This document shows positions 24,943 to 37,400 of a stretch of DNA of 64,000 nt, piece by piece (position 1 is the first letter of the stretch; each line of letters starts with the position of its first letter). The notes under the pieces are model-generated. The model made no database searches. It saw nothing but the letters and a program-made list of their open reading frames with translations, and was not told where the DNA came from. The DNA is from Anthostomella pinea (Eukaryota > Ascomycota > Sordariomycetes > Xylariales > Xylariaceae), in contig CAUWAG010000018.1 of NCBI GenBank assembly GCA_963556695.1, positions 3,782,001 through 3,846,000 of the forward strand, in the 5' to 3' direction. The position numbers and the translations under genes were made by a program.

Positions 24943-25096
24943 CAGGAGTCAAGTCCAAGCAAGCATCATAGGTATAACTAACACAATCTCACCCTCTTGC
25001 AAGTAGTTGCCAGAAGCCCAGACTGACACAACCATCGCTTCAATCTCTTCCTGATATTATTTATTCACCGTCCAGCAGAGCATAGCAACCATCACA

Positions 25097-25969
25097 ATGG
25101 CCATCTCCACACCCACCCCCTCCTCCACCATCCCCCGAGGTCCCATAACAGCCAACATAAACTTCACCCACCCACCACCCGCCGGCACCACAGCCTACAA
25201 CTACGTCGACGCGCCCCCCGCCGGGCAGGCGCAGCGCAACATAGAGACCAACCCACAACCCGTGCCCATAACCGACATCCGCGGCCAGGAATCCTCCTAC
25301 AATCTCGACCGCGACGCCTTCCAGATCATCGCCTCCCAACCACCATCCGCCGAAGTCCTTTTCGAAGACGACGCCTCCATCGAGTCAAACTACTACCCGG
25401 AAGTCGAGAAACTCCTCCTCCACCACATCCCAAACAGCACGCGCGTGGTAATCTTCGACCACACAGTGCGGCGCGCCGGGCCCAACGCCAAGCGGTCCGC
25501 CGTGCAGTACGCGCACATCGACCAGACGGCCTACTCGACCCAAAAACGCGTCCGCCGCCATATAGAGGACGCCGACGAGGCCGAGGCACTACTACACAAC
25601 CGCTACCGCATCGTCAACGTCTGGCGCACCCTCAACGCGAAGCCCGTCGAGGCCATGCCGCTGGCGTTCGCGTCGAGCGCCTCGCTGGACCAGAAGGACG
25701 TCATCCCCGTCAAGCACATCTACTCGACGGGCTATGAGGGCGAGACGGCTGCTATCGCCCACAATCCGGAGCAGAGGTGGCACTACCTGAGCGGCATGAC
25801 GGGCGACGAGCGGATCTTGCTCGAGTGCTTCGATAGCGAGGGCTTGCGGGAGGGATCGGGCGTTGAGGGCGGCCGGGTGCCGCATAGCGCCTTCGAGGAC
25901 CCCAGGACGAGGGCGGACGCCGAGGGCAGGGAAAGTATCGAGGTACGGGCCCTGGTCTTCGGGCCCTGA
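25097..25969 (+). CDS. CmcJ/GA4-desaturase-like oxygenase (AsaB type)
   Basis: An intronless 290-residue protein of the fungal family that includes CmcJ-domain and GA4-desaturase-like proteins, often annotated as hydroxylase or desaturase AsaB. These have a 2-oxoglutarate/iron dioxygenase-like fold and mostly act in secondary metabolism or detoxification. Visible family motifs are TRVVIFDHTVRR (about 115-126), VQYAHIDQTAYS (about 136-147), RYRIVNVWRTL (about 172-182, with PVEAMPLAFAS after it) and QRWHYLSGMTGDERILLECFDS (about 225-247). The His and Asp of HID and the later His are candidate metal ligands. The TATA-like promoter and C-rich codon use fit an inducible gene. No biosynthetic partner genes lie beside it. 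The substrate is unknown. Confidence 0.82.
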   Translation: MAISTPTPSSTIPRGPITANINFTHPPPAGTTAYNYVDAPPAGQAQRNIETNPQPVPITDIRGQESSYNLDRDAFQIIASQPPSAEVLFEDDASIESNYYPEVEKLLLHHIPNSTRVVIFDHTVRRAGPNAKRSAVQYAHIDQTAYSTQKRVRRHIEDADEAEALLHNRYRIVNVWRTLNAKPVEAMPLAFASSASLDQKDVIPVKHIYSTGYEGETAAIAHNPEQRWHYLSGMTGDERILLECFDSEGLREGSGVEGGRVPHSAFEDPRTRADAEGRESIEVRALVFGP

Positions 25970-26284
25970 TCGGAGAGAATTATGGTTAATGATTTCATTC
26001 GTGCACACTTTGGACACTCCAGCAGGGAAAACGGCGTTTTGTTTGGTGGTATCATTAGTGCCTGTGCCACTGCGACTACCTAACTGTAAAGCAACGGATG
26101 AAACTCAATGTATGCCCTTCCTGATACGCCATTCTATGCCGTGAGATGCGTGCCGTTGCGAAAGAAACAAGTAGCAGGGGTATTTGCATGAGTAAGGTCA
26201 TGATTCTGCACCGCCACGACCCTTATTGCGTAAGAAACCATAAGAAATAAAAGTGTGTTTAGCCCACACGATCAGCTGCGGAAA
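25970..26284. other. Convergent 3' intergenic region
   Basis: About 315 bases between the stop codons of the CmcJ-like and Sds3-like genes; nothing else seen. Confidence 0.6.
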
Positions 26285-27985
26285 TCATGCCTTCCGCTTG
26301 CCTCTCGCGCTGCCAGTCCGGCTCATGGCCACGCCACCCAGACTGCTCTGTCTGCTCATTGGCACTCCAGCTGCAGCCGCATTGAAAGGTGCAACTCCAT
26401 GGGCGTGATTTGCTGGTCCGGCTCCGTTGGGCTCATCTCTCGCACTAGAACTAGGGAATCCCAGTCCCTCCGACAGCGCATCCGTCGACGGGCGCGGGCC
26501 CTGGACGTATGTCGCGTAGTTGCTTCTGCGCTGCGGCTGCGCCATGGCTTCCAGAAGACGACGTCCGCCGTTTGCGACATCCATGTTGGACCCGACGCCG
26601 GTCTGACTCTGGATGCTCTTGTACAATCCCATCACAGTCAAATCGTGGAGCGCATCGTCGGGCGTTAACCCAATGGGCGTATTCGATTCTGACTTGATGT
26701 ATGCCTTTGAGTATTGAGAGTGGATCAGCGGTGGCAGCTTGGGTTCTTGCGAGGCCATCTTGTCCAGGTTTCCTGAGATCTGGAAATTTGCGAGACCCTC
26801 GATGCCAAGAATCTTGTTATCGTAGAAATTCTGGTGGTTATGACCTCCCCGGGTGCTTCGTGTCGCGTGAGAGGGCTGTCGCTCCATTGTAGCTGCAGAC
26901 GGATCTTCCTCGTCCTCGTTCGCCTCCCCATTACCTGCATCGCTTTCTTCGGGAGAAGGAAGAACGTTGCCATTCACATCGCGGCGGGTGAGGAGATGCT
27001 TGTGGGCCGCTATAGCTGCGGTATTGTAGGTCAAGGAAAGCTCCTTGTCTGTGAACAGCTTGTCTATGCTGTAGACCGGGCCAGTCTCTTTGCGCAAGCC
27101 TCTGAGCCTGTCGCTTTGCCAAAAGGGAGTGGTGTTGGTCGGGTCGAGGGCTCTGCGAACAGGCGCCGGAGATCCATCGTCATCAGCGGCGTTCCGTTTC
27201 CTCTTCTTGTTCTCCGAGTAACCTGGCAGCTCTTCCATCTCTCTTCGGAGTCGGGTGTTTCGCTTTCCATGCGTGCCGCCGGGACTCGCGGGGTTGGTGA
27301 GGCTGAATTGGTTCGGATGTAGGAGTAGGGCGGAGCTGTCGCTGATCTCGATCGCTTCCTTCTCCTTGCCGAGTCGGTACTTCTTGGAGAGGATGTTGTT
27401 GATGAGTCGATCTTTGAGGGTGGCTGACAGGGCCCTGTGCTCTCGCTTGGCTACTTCGACTCTGTACGCATGGGTATTATGGTAGTCTTGCATCTTTCGC
27501 TCGAAGTCGTACTAGATTAATATTAACAGGCTGCGAGGGTGGGGGCAGGACCGGGATTTGGCAGAATGGTTTACCTTCTGGGTGGTCATGTCATAGTCTC
27601 TCGTCTCGAGATGATCTTCTACTGTACGGGTCCAATCCTCGGTCGTAGGGCCGGCCATGTAAAGCAAGCTTCTGTTGTTGGTGTTGGCGTTGGCATTGCT
27701 GGCGCCATTGGCTTGCGACTGCTCGCAGAGGCAATCGATACCGTCCAGGGGTCGGTCAACATAGGGATCAAAGTGGCCGACAAGGTTGACGTCGACTTGG
27801 ATCTTATGGAGCTCTTCTCGGTATTGTCTATCCTTATCACGGCTGAACTGCTCGGCCAGGGTGTTCAAGCGATCGTTCATAACTTGGCGCTTCTTATCCC
27901 GCTTCGACTGCTGGGGTTGGGGAGACTGGCGAGTGGCTCTGTTGGTTGCCAAAGACGTCTGCTGCGCAGACTCGGTCGCTGCCAT
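26285..27985 (-). CDS. Sds3/Dep1-like subunit of a Sin3-type histone deacetylase complex
   Basis: Sds3-family proteins bridge Sin3 and the Rpd3 deacetylase in nuclear repressor complexes. I read two exons, 27985-27575 and 27511-26285, with a GTAAAC...CTAG intron, giving about 545 residues from MAATESAQQTS. An upstream ATG at 28060 would add a hydrophobic 25-residue lead that I think is leader. The Sds3 region starts with a coiled coil (KRDKKRQVMNDRLNTLAEQF, about 30-50) and RDKDRQYREELHKIQVDVNL. It continues across the splice with YDFERKMQDYHNTHAYRVEV and LKDRLINNILSKKYRLGKEK. A basic KKRKR nuclear signal lies near residue 230. The C-terminal half is low-complexity and ends RGKRKA. The family assignment rests on these coiled-coil motifs. 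Confidence 0.7.
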
Positions 27986-29204
27986 GTTGAGCGAATGGAG
28001 GGTGGTCTCCCGGAATGGGAACAGCTGGCTGTAGAACGGTTGCGCTGGCCAGGAGGGCAAGGCAGAGAAGTTGAGGTAAAGTAGGAGAAGTGTCGGCTGG
28101 CTCGCAAGAAAGACGGCCTGCTGGAAATAGTAACTTTCAGCTCACATTCCCGAACTAACCGTAAGGTAGGGGAACAGACGGGAAGAAGTGACGGATGGTA
28201 TGTGTGCAAAGTTGGGAGGAAAACTCTGCGGATAGAGGAGGTGAGTGAGAGTTGTTTTTGCCGGTGGTTGTGTGTGGTTGTGTGCAGGTGCCTGAGGTGA
28301 TGTGGTTGTGAACAATGGACTGCGTGTGCAAGTGGTCATGTCAGAAAACGTCACGGAAAGTTCCGCCCAGGACGGCACAAACCTTCAAAGTTGATAGCCC
28401 CTCCAACAAGGTACCACCAACACGGTTACCTCTTTTAACTAGAAACCCGAAATCTACAGCGAACTAATGGCAAGAAACTGATGAGTTGGAACATGACGAC
28501 TTCCAAGTGCCTTGTAATAACCTGTGAGATTTTGTTCGCAAAGCTGCAGCTTCACACGGATGGCTGCATTGAACCACTCCAAGACCTCAGGACCCCAATG
28601 TAGAGTTGACTGTGTCTCACTTGGGTTCCATGCCATCAACCCTTCAAGAACTGCATTTTGCATTTTGCCACCTATTGTGTTGATTGAGCTCTGGCAGAGG
28701 AGCCTCCAGACTTCCACACCCATGATAGGGTAATCCATAAGGACTGTCAAGATGTAATGGTTAGATGTCTTTCAGGCAGCAAGCAAAGCACTTCAACTAC
28801 ATATGTGTAATAATGCAGCTCATCCATCGCCTAATCCCTTGCTCATGCCATTCCGTTTGATCCCCTTGCAATAGAATAGGTAGTCGAGGCGCGGAGAAAC
28901 AGCTGAGTAATATGGCGGTAGAAACGGCCCCATCCGTCCGGGTTCGGCTGTCTCGGACAACCGCCTAGAGAAGCAATCAGAGTCACAATGCGTTCCTGAC
29001 AGGGCAATCATGGCAGGACGATGGACTACTTGTGACATGGACACACGTGACGAAAGTACGATCAAGAAGATATATACAGTAAGGAGCGGGCGGGCATGGC
29101 AGTCACTTCAAGATCATCCAATCTCAGGTCATCAACTCGGTACGCCATCATAGCTTAAGAGTCGCGAGGGACTTATTGTGGTTTGCATACTTCGGCGCAC
29201 ATAA
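27986..29204. other. Intergenic upstream of the Sds3-like gene
   Basis: Contains the pyrimidine-rich leader of the minus-strand gene and about 800 bases with no recognised gene. A 98-residue minus frame at 28454-28750 has no family resemblance. Confidence 0.5.
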
Positions 29205-30332
29205 TCATAAGCCTGCCCGCAACCTTTGCAGCTGGCTCATCAGGCCATAACCAGATAGGGGTTTGCTCTCCGTGCTGCTCGTATCCGAGTTGCTGCCGCT
29301 TCTCCGATGGCCACCGTCAGTATCTCCCCTGCCCTCCCGTCGTCCACCCTGGTCCATCTCCTTCATGAGATCCTTGTGCCGATCCTCCACTATCTTGGCG
29401 AGGTTGTCGATGAACTTTGTTCTCCCCTTCTCTTCTGCCGTGCCTTTCCACACCGTCGTCAGCTCCTTCAGCTCTTCTATACGACGTGCTGCCTTCTCGA
29501 TGCCGTCTACTGGATCAGTGCCCTTCGTGAGAAGGTCCGAGATCTCGTCTCTGAATTGCTTGAGAACCTGCTGGCCCTTTTCTTCCGTGCTATGCGATTC
29601 CGGCCCCGGGTCTGGTGCCGACACGGACAAGAACGAGGAGCTAACCGACAGTTCGGAGGGCGGAAACACAAACTCCATGGCGTCGCCAAAGGTCTTGACT
29701 ACCAAGTCGAGCCGTGAGCGCACTAGGGTGAGCGTCTGTAGCTGACTTATGAACTGCGGATCTGCCGTATTGCCATCCTGAGGTGCAGCATCTAGTTCCG
29801 CAGGCGGTGTAACGCCCGGAGCACGTCGTTGCGCAGCTGAAAGCTTCGCGTCTGTCTGCTCCTGTATCCCATCTGGGACGAATTTGACAATCTCTTCGTG
29901 CAAGCCTTCTGACAGGGATTCCGAGAGGCTCAATGTCTCGCCGCGCAACAGTTCCACCTCGTAGGCCAGTCGGCTCCCACTCCGCAGTATATCATCGGTC
30001 AGTTGTGTGAGGGTATTTGTCAGCCTCGTGGTGTGGACGTTCAACTGGGAGAGCTGTGTCTGGGCCTGGGCAGACAGGTCTGCCAGAGGCACCGAGCCAT
30101 CCTGGGATCGTGTCGTCGAGGAGGTTTGGAGGGGCGGAAGCGAGGCGTTGAGATATTGGGCGGGATCGAAGGACGGAGCTAGGAAGCTCTGGAGGAAAGG
30201 GTCGGCTACGTGTGAGGACTTGGGCTGTATGGGCTGCGTGGGCTGTTGTCTCGTCTGATGCGGCAATGCTCGAGCGGAGCTGGCAGAGCTGTTTTGACGC
30301 CTTCGAACGGCCGTCTTGGAGTCCCAGGACAT
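29205..30332 (-). CDS. COG7-like subunit of the conserved oligomeric Golgi complex
   Basis: The COG complex tethers vesicles in retrograde Golgi traffic. This intronless 375-residue protein has the N-terminal DPFLQSFLAPSFDPAQYLN and NASLPPLQ motif seen in fungal Cog7-like (and more distantly Cog5-like) proteins. A long coiled-coil region follows: LSQLNVHTTRLTNTLTQLTD (about 95-114), then AYEVELLRGETLSLSESLSE. Later come FISQLQTLTLVRSRLDLVVK and FGDAMEFVFPP. The C-terminus is basic and Ser-rich. It is far shorter than animal COG7 but near the usual fungal length as I know it. The COG assignment is by motif and layout. Alternatives are another coiled-coil tether. Confidence 0.6.
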   Translation of the reverse strand: MSWDSKTAVRRRQNSSASSARALPHQTRQQPTQPIQPKSSHVADPFLQSFLAPSFDPAQYLNASLPPLQTSSTTRSQDGSVPLADLSAQAQTQLSQLNVHTTRLTNTLTQLTDDILRSGSRLAYEVELLRGETLSLSESLSEGLHEEIVKFVPDGIQEQTDAKLSAAQRRAPGVTPPAELDAAPQDGNTADPQFISQLQTLTLVRSRLDLVVKTFGDAMEFVFPPSELSVSSSFLSVSAPDPGPESHSTEEKGQQVLKQFRDEISDLLTKGTDPVDGIEKAARRIEELKELTTVWKGTAEEKGRTKFIDNLAKIVEDRHKDLMKEMDQGGRREGRGDTDGGHRRSGSNSDTSSTESKPLSGYGLMSQLQRLRAGL

Positions 30333-30820
30333 GTCTAAGGGAGACCGGGGATGTCAGATGGGACCAGAGATTCAATGGCTTTGCTTGTTGGATGATGCGA
30401 TGTCGAATCTTTGGTTCACTCTTCCTAGAATTGTCTAGCGCAAGGGTCCCAGCTGAACGGGAACCAGCCTCGCCAGCCTAGGCAGGTACCCGGCAGGCAC
30501 TAAATCCACGGTTACCCCACAAATCTCCGTGGCCAGCCGCGGCGTTGATCATGACTTCATCTAATCTAATCTAATCTCCTATGTGACCTTCGTGTGCGAA
30601 TAAAGGGGGAGCCTGCACTTGACCCCTCCCTCGTTGTATTCCTTCGAAGTCTCCTGCTTCCCCTTCTTATCATCATTCCGCCGGAGAGGGCATTGAAGAC
30701 AAGGTTCTGCTTTCTGGACGCATTATTCAAATGGAGATTGTACTCCGACTCGATCTTATCCGCTTCCTCTGTTGTCGCCTATGTAGGTCCAGATAGGCTA
30801 CGCGCTTCGTTGTCGTATGT
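30333..30820. other. Intergenic
   Basis: Promoter and leader of the COG7-like gene joined to the 3' flank of the small secreted-protein gene. Three TCTAATCTAATC tandem units near 30558-30573. Confidence 0.5.
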
Positions 30821-31247
30821 TCACCCCTGCAGTTCCTTCAACCTATCACGTACTTCGTCGGGAATATCCTTGCAGTCAGCCCTCGCCTTCTCGTCGAATT
30901 TTGCCTCTTCTTTAGCGCGAGCATCTCTGTCGTCTGCTGATGCATTCTCGGATAGCGTTGGCGGTGGGTGCCGCTGTTGGTATATGTCTTCAATGCAACG
31001 GTAGTATGGGCCCCAGATCTCGTCTTCCAACTGAGGTGACAACCGCATACCCCTATTCCATAGGCTCTGTACGAGTCCGGGTGGGCCACTCACTTCGTTA
31101 GAGCTCGCATGCTAGAGATGGCGTAAGCTCGACATCTGTTCAGTGCTTCGATATAGCAGGGAGGAGGGAACTTACCTTATCGGCCACGGGTGTTGCAGAT
31201 ACGCCCAGAACGGCGAACGAGAGTAAGACCGCAGACAGTATATACAT
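30821..31247 (-). CDS. Small secreted protein, unknown function
   Basis: I do not recognise a family. Two exons, 31247-31176 and 31111-30821, joined over a GTAAGT...CTAG intron, give about 120 residues. Exon 1 (MYILSAVLLSFAVLGVSATP) is a textbook signal peptide with likely cleavage after SA or TP. The mature part has SLWNRGMRLSPQLEDEIWGP, then YYRCIEDIYQQ and a charged KEEAKFDEKARADCKDIPDE segment, so two cysteines could form one disulphide. There is no membrane helix or GPI signal. Size, secretion and lack of known domains fit the effector-candidate class, but fungi have many such housekeeping secreted peptides. Its exon 1 was found by working upstream from the splice acceptor. Confidence 0.65.
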
Positions 31248-34200
31248 AGTGTTTCGTTGATCGTAAACTCCCCGGTGGTGATGTGTATGACAGAGCTGGT
31301 GGCTGATGTTGGTGGCCTATGATAGTGGTCAGTGAAGGGAAAGAAGGGACGCTATCTGTGTAACGGTTCCAGAAACGCTTAGGTGTTACAACAAGCGTCT
31401 TTATAAGCCGTGTTATTCAAGTTGCCCGGTTCCGAACCTTGCTACCTTCCCTTTCCATGGTAGCTCGTGTGTCTCTACCTAAATTAAGACTAAGCTGCTG
31501 CCTCGACCAAAAGTACATTCCTTCTGACGATTGAGGCGAACTCCATTCATCGTTACGAAAGTGGCAACTGGAGCCTCTGGAATTCTGAAGCGTTCGGTGC
31601 GGGATCCGTATTAGATCCTTTGAAGGAAGACAGGAAGCCAGGCAGAAAAGGTGGAACAGGGTCCAACACGCCGTCAGCCCGTTTAGCACTCGTCATGTGT
31701 CGGAACGACCGTAAAATGGGTCAAATCCGCTTGAGGAGTTGACGGGTATTGCTAGAAATGGGTATAGTAGTGAAAGGGTGGCAAGGGTTAATAGGCTCTC
31801 TAGTGGCCCTGAAGGCAGGAATGACCTCACTTACACCCTTCTCGCCAAGCAGGCAGGCGCCCATGAAATTCCGCCACATGGGACTATTTGTCTAAACAAG
31901 ACCTCAATGGGTGCGAAGATACCGCGAAAGGTCGGGGTTGGGTTGCTATGCTGCCTATGAGACCCTGTTATAGTCTACTACCTAATATAAGTCATGATAA
32001 GGCATATAATTCCCCTATCCAACAACCCTATTTCCAAACCATGTCGGCAAGGCGAACGCACACTACAACCAATCATTCGCTCTTCACCTGTCACGCAACG
32101 TCGATGCTGTGAAAGTCAACAACATCATCAATGCTCTTGTTCCCTATGCTTCGTGCTCGGTAACGTAGTTGAGAGCAGAGTGTGGAAACAAGCAGCAGAA
32201 TCGCCCGAAGCGGATTGGATGGGATGTGCACATCTGAAGTTAACAGTATTGCCACTATGTCCAGTATCATCACCACCATTGCCAACACCCTAAAGAGTCT
32301 CTGTAAGAATACGTACTCAGTAGCGTATCCTAACCTTGTTATAAAGCCTTGTTGTAAGCAGTATGCGTGTCATCCTGTGAGATCACATATAGCTATCAGA
32401 GGTACCTTTCTCACCTATTTAAGTAAGACGGTACCGCCATCAGCTATTCTTCTTCCCTTCCAATACATACCATTCCTAAATTTTACAGTCTCAACATCTC
32501 GGACGGACCAGTCTTTGCCGGAAGAGGCCCGATGGCGGCCATAGCCCGCCTCCAAGGCGTGACCAAAGAAGGAAGCGAGTCCATGTCCAAATAATTGGAA
32601 GGCTTCCGTTCTCCTGATACCTCATCGACCGCTCAGCCCAAGAGACGCAGGCTTGATATTAGTCCGATGTCGAGGGGATTTTACCAAAAGTGCAGGTCCT
32701 CAACCTTTTAGGTAGCATCTCTAATGTTCTCTCTCTGGCACTTGCAGTCACTCGCCATTACCACTTATACCCTGATGGCAACTGGGCCCTTGATATCCGA
32801 AGAGGGAATCAGAGTGCTTTCCGCGACGTCTGCTGGACGGCTGCTTCTTGTAATTAGCCCACTGCAAGCTCGAACTCGATTTGATCAGCCAAGAGACCGA
32901 CCTCCTAAGTGGTTGCTAAGCAGAAAACAGTTAACTGGACAGTAGCGTATACTATGAGGCCCTCCCACGCCCAATGACGGAATCTGTTTGCCACTCGTAC
33001 TAGAGTCGCTGCAAGCGGGATATAATCCCCATCTTTGTGACACTTGTCCCCAAGATTGCATCAGCGGAGACTGTTGCCGCAGCCCAATGGCCATTGGCGC
33101 AAAACTTCTGCGGTTCCGTGACGACACGGGTTGACAACCTTTCCAGTCAGACTTATCAACTCGCTGACCGCCAAACAATTGCAATCAAACAGATGCTCAC
33201 AGTTTCCATTGTGTCACACTCAACATCGCCGCGGCCACCATGATAAAGCTGTGTGGTCCGCCACTCTAGCATGGGTCACCACCATGTCCGACGTTGTCTC
33301 GGTCACATCGTTAGTATAAACGCAACAATACGCCATCAGCTTTAGCCATTGTCGGTCCATGCCTCAACCTGGTTCCCGAGCGCATCGTTTACCGCCCTTA
33401 ATTCCGTCTAAGCCTTTAACGAAGGTACTTACCTAAGAGTAATCGTGAGACATGCTTGCATCCATTTTGCACGTATTTATATTTATGCTTGGTATTCAGA
33501 AGACTACCTAGGTAATAAGGAGGTAATAGGGCTTAGTGAAGGGTAACCCCGCCACAGTTGCAAGTGGAGGGGAATTGGTCCGGGGCAATCCACAATTGCC
33601 CGGGCCGGGGTGGGGATGCACCCCCACTCGCCTAAGCCCCTTAACGAATGTACCTAGTGCTACGGTACAGCACAGCCTAGGCAGACGCCTTGTTTGCACG
33701 AGGGGGCAAACCACGGTGCTGTGCGCTTCTTTTCTGTTGATCTTCATCATCAGGTCCAGTCGTTTTGACCTTTGACGATACCGCTGCTCTTGGCTGCCTC
33801 GGGAACCTACCAAATCAAATGTTATTTGGGCGCCCAAGTGCCTACCTACCTAGGTACCTAATCTGCAGTGGGATACGCCTTAAGGGAGTAGGTATCTTAA
33901 TCGCTGGCCTCAGACAACCCGAACCTTATTTGCAGGTACGGTACATGCAGGCAGCCCTGGAGGTAGGTCGTTCCGTCTCAGCCTTGCCCTTCGCGACATG
34001 TCGGCCTGTTGCCTAGGTGCACGCACTGCACGCACTGCACGGTAAGTTGGACAGCTGCCTTATCCCATCTCATATTTCCAGCACTTCCAGCTTCGCCAGG
34101 AAAAAGGTAAAAAGAAGCCCGCCGAAGCTTTGAGCTCATCAAGGTTCATTCTTCATTCTTCATCCTTCCCATTCATCTATATGATCTATATTTGATCATT

Positions 34201-34415
34201 CGTCCCATCTGCTGTTCTGCTAACCACCCTCCCAGTCTCCCAGAGAACCACTCGCATGTGCACCTGCCATAGGCCGTGGCTCCAGCAGAAATAGCCTGGA
34301 ACAACCACCACCCCGCTGCTCATCGCACTGCGAGTGACTTCGTTCCATATCTGGCATCTGGCATCTGCCCACAAGACACATCCAACATCCAACAGCAGCA
34401 ATAAACAGCATCACC
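31248..34415. other. Long intergenic region upstream of the PARP-E2 gene
   Basis: Over 3 kb with no supported gene. Frames on both strands are short. A degenerate relative of the 24.4-kb hairpin element lies at about 33540-33660 (GGGGTGGGGATGCACCCCCACTC region). The last 300 bases are a pyrimidine-rich, CCATC/CATT-rich leader before the start at 34416. Confidence 0.5.
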
Positions 34416-37400
34416 ATGGCCCCTTCGAGAGCGCGCAATCGACTGCGAGCCGACTTGATGTCGGCTGCCCAGGCCGACCTTCCCATTCCCAACATCCTCG
34501 ACATCAAGAAGGGAGATGCTGAAGATGAAATCGTCTTCACATTCACTCACCCACAGTTGTCCCCGTCCCCCACCGCCGAGATACACGTGCTACCTCAAGA
34601 TGTTGCCGGCTACCCGGATGAGAACTTCTTCCTTGCCTACACCACCAACGACGTACCCGCTGCCATAGCAAAAACCCTCGAGGACTCAATGGGCGAGACT
34701 GCAGGCATGCGAATTGGAGACATGCTCGAAGCTCTTTCTAGCAGCCTTTGTGCCAGCTTGGACTCTATTCAGAATGGAGAACGTGAAGATTCTGTCATGA
34801 CTGATGTCGATGCAGACGAAGACTTCCCTGATGCTGCAGATGAGAGCGAAGAGGATGTCAACTTCGAATATGGAGATGAGGACGATTTTGGTCAGGAGCA
34901 TGCGGCGTTCGCAGGACCAGTCAAAATGACCTCAACCTCAACCTCGACTCTCAGTCGCATTCGCCAAGACCTTCGCATTGTCAAGAATGCAGGCTTCAGA
35001 GTCGGGAAGATTTGCGGTTTCGATCAAGCCAACGCGCACAGCATCGTCTCGACGTCCGTCAGGGTTAGCAACCTAGGCCTTTCTGAAGAGACTCGCGAGG
35101 CCTGGAACCTTTCGTCTTCCGATTACATTGTATTGCTCATTCGGTACACTGGAGAGTACACAACATTAGAGGATGCCTTGAGGAGACCTGCTGAACAGTC
35201 TCGGATGAAATTCCGCCTGCGGAAGTGCTCCAAGTATCGACCTACGCTTGCGCAAGCTCTCGCAGCATTGTCCTCGGAAACGAAGAAGAAATCGTCCCTG
35301 TTTCCGATCGCGACCAGTGCACCGGCAACAGAGGCAGCGGACTGCGACTTTTCGCTACTCGGAATTGGCGAGTCAATCGATATGTTCATGGACCAAGATT
35401 TCATTCCGATGATGAAGTTGAGGAAGCAGGAGAAGTTATCTTGGGACGCAGCTAAGAAGCTGCATTCCACCCTCGTCAAATCTCTGTCTTCTAGAGCCTG
35501 GAACTCCTTAGAAGACCCCAAGATGCCCGCACAGAGTGAGCTGAACCTGAACGAGTGCGATGATGAGGCGAAACTGCCACCGATCCTCGCGAACGACCAT
35601 TCATGCAGCGATGGTGGAATATCATTGCCACTCATTGCGACTCAGTTCGCTTTACGTCATCTCGTCAGATGCACCGATTACTGCATGATTTGCCACGAGA
35701 AGATAGAGGGCAACTTCGAAGCACTGAAGCCGTATGTCTGCGGTAATCCACTCTGCCTTTTCCAGTACATGAGTCTAGGCTTTGGCCCAAGCATTGATCA
35801 TGAAATCATCACCCAACCCTACGTTGTTGATCTGTTGATCAGCTTCTGCTACGCCAGTCTACGAAGTGGTCCAACGATCAAGATGCGAGAGTTCCCCACC
35901 GGCTTGAGCTTACAGGTTGCCAACATCTACCCCCCCGAGGGTCCATATGTACCAGACTACGAATATACCTACATACCTGCTCCTCCTCCCCTTCCTCCCC
36001 CGCCTCCTGGGAGGAAGGTTGCAATTAATGGGGCGGTTCTCATTGATCCGGTCGACATAACCCTTGACTGGGGAAGCTCCGTAGTCACCATAAAATCTGC
36101 AGTCGATGCTCACAACCCTGGGTTCAGAGAGGGACGTTGGGTGGTTCTCTGTACGCGGCTGATTGTCGACAGCGCATCCCAGAATGCGACGAGCCATGTT
36201 CTGCACCACGCTCGCATTGAACAAAAGACTGGGCCGTTACTTCAAGTACGTGTTGCGTCGCGCCACCTTATGCCACTGTCTTTCAATGCCAGCGAAGAGA
36301 CCATGGGAGATTATGCCAGCACAGGCCCCATTGCCGGCCATGTCGTGTTCTGCGACCAGAACCTCGACGACTTAAGCCCGCAAAGCAAAGCCCTCTCTAT
36401 GACCATACTGCTTTCAACGTTACCCTCTGTCATGGAAATGAGAGCGTATTTGACCGAGAGCCAATCACGGCAATTGGCCACATGGGATAGAATGACGCCA
36501 GGTGCGATGGGCTTGTTGAGATGGGTCGTCGCATCTAATCGATCCTATATCGTGCAAGTCGACGAATGCCCCAGCGCAGGGCAAGACCAGAATGTCGGTA
36601 AGTTCGGACGAAATCGCGAGAGAATAGCCGGTGTCGATGACTGGATCCAGTTCAGGTTTGCTCAAGGGTCTCCCGAGAAGGAAGCCCTCTTTCAGGATGC
36701 CCTGAAGCAGGTCACGAAACCACAGCGAACGCTGGTCGCGTGGCATGGGAGCCCCCTGGGAAACTGGCACAGCATCATTCGCCAAGGCTTGGACTATAAG
36801 GTCACTGAACATGGTCGGGCTTTTGGAAATGGTGTTTATTTCAGCCGGGACTTTGACTACAGCCTCAGCTACACGAATATGCAGCCCTGGAATAGATCGA
36901 ACAGCACCGAGGTATGTTTCCGAGTCATTTACATCCTCAACTGGCATAATCGAACACTAGGGGTAACTTGGTGAAGTCGACACCAACCGACAGATTATTT
37001 GGTTGCGAGGTTTTCCCCTTGGAACCTAAAGCTAATCACTTTCCCTAGTCCTTGACATGGCCTCGGTCCGCTTTGAAGGCCACCGGTGCAATCAGTCTGA
37101 ACGAACTTGTCAATCTACCAGAACAATATCAAGAGAACAGAACCCATTTCGTGGTCCAGCATTGTCACTGGATACAATGCAGGTATCTCTTCGTCTTGCC
37201 CATAAGTGATGTGTCTCCGAACACTGCGCACCAGAACTCAGCAGCGGTTCAGAAGCGAATCCCTGGGGAAGAATTCGTCCAGGATAGTCGATGGACGACC
37301 ACAGGCCCGGGACGTGGGGAGCTTTACATTCCAAAGATTGCCATTCCATCTGCGCAGGATGGGAATAAGTCAACCCAGTCTACTTCCTCCCAGACGAACG

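Larger units (their letters stand above)
24115..25096. other. Divergent promoter region
   Basis: Separates the starts of the AT-hook gene (minus) and the CmcJ-like gene (plus). It holds a GC-rich hairpin (24411-24438) and a TATA-like box before the plus-strand gene. Confidence 0.6.

Noticed and set aside
28454..28750. 98-codon minus frame as a small gene
   Set aside because: No recognisable family and no clear promoter or splice context.
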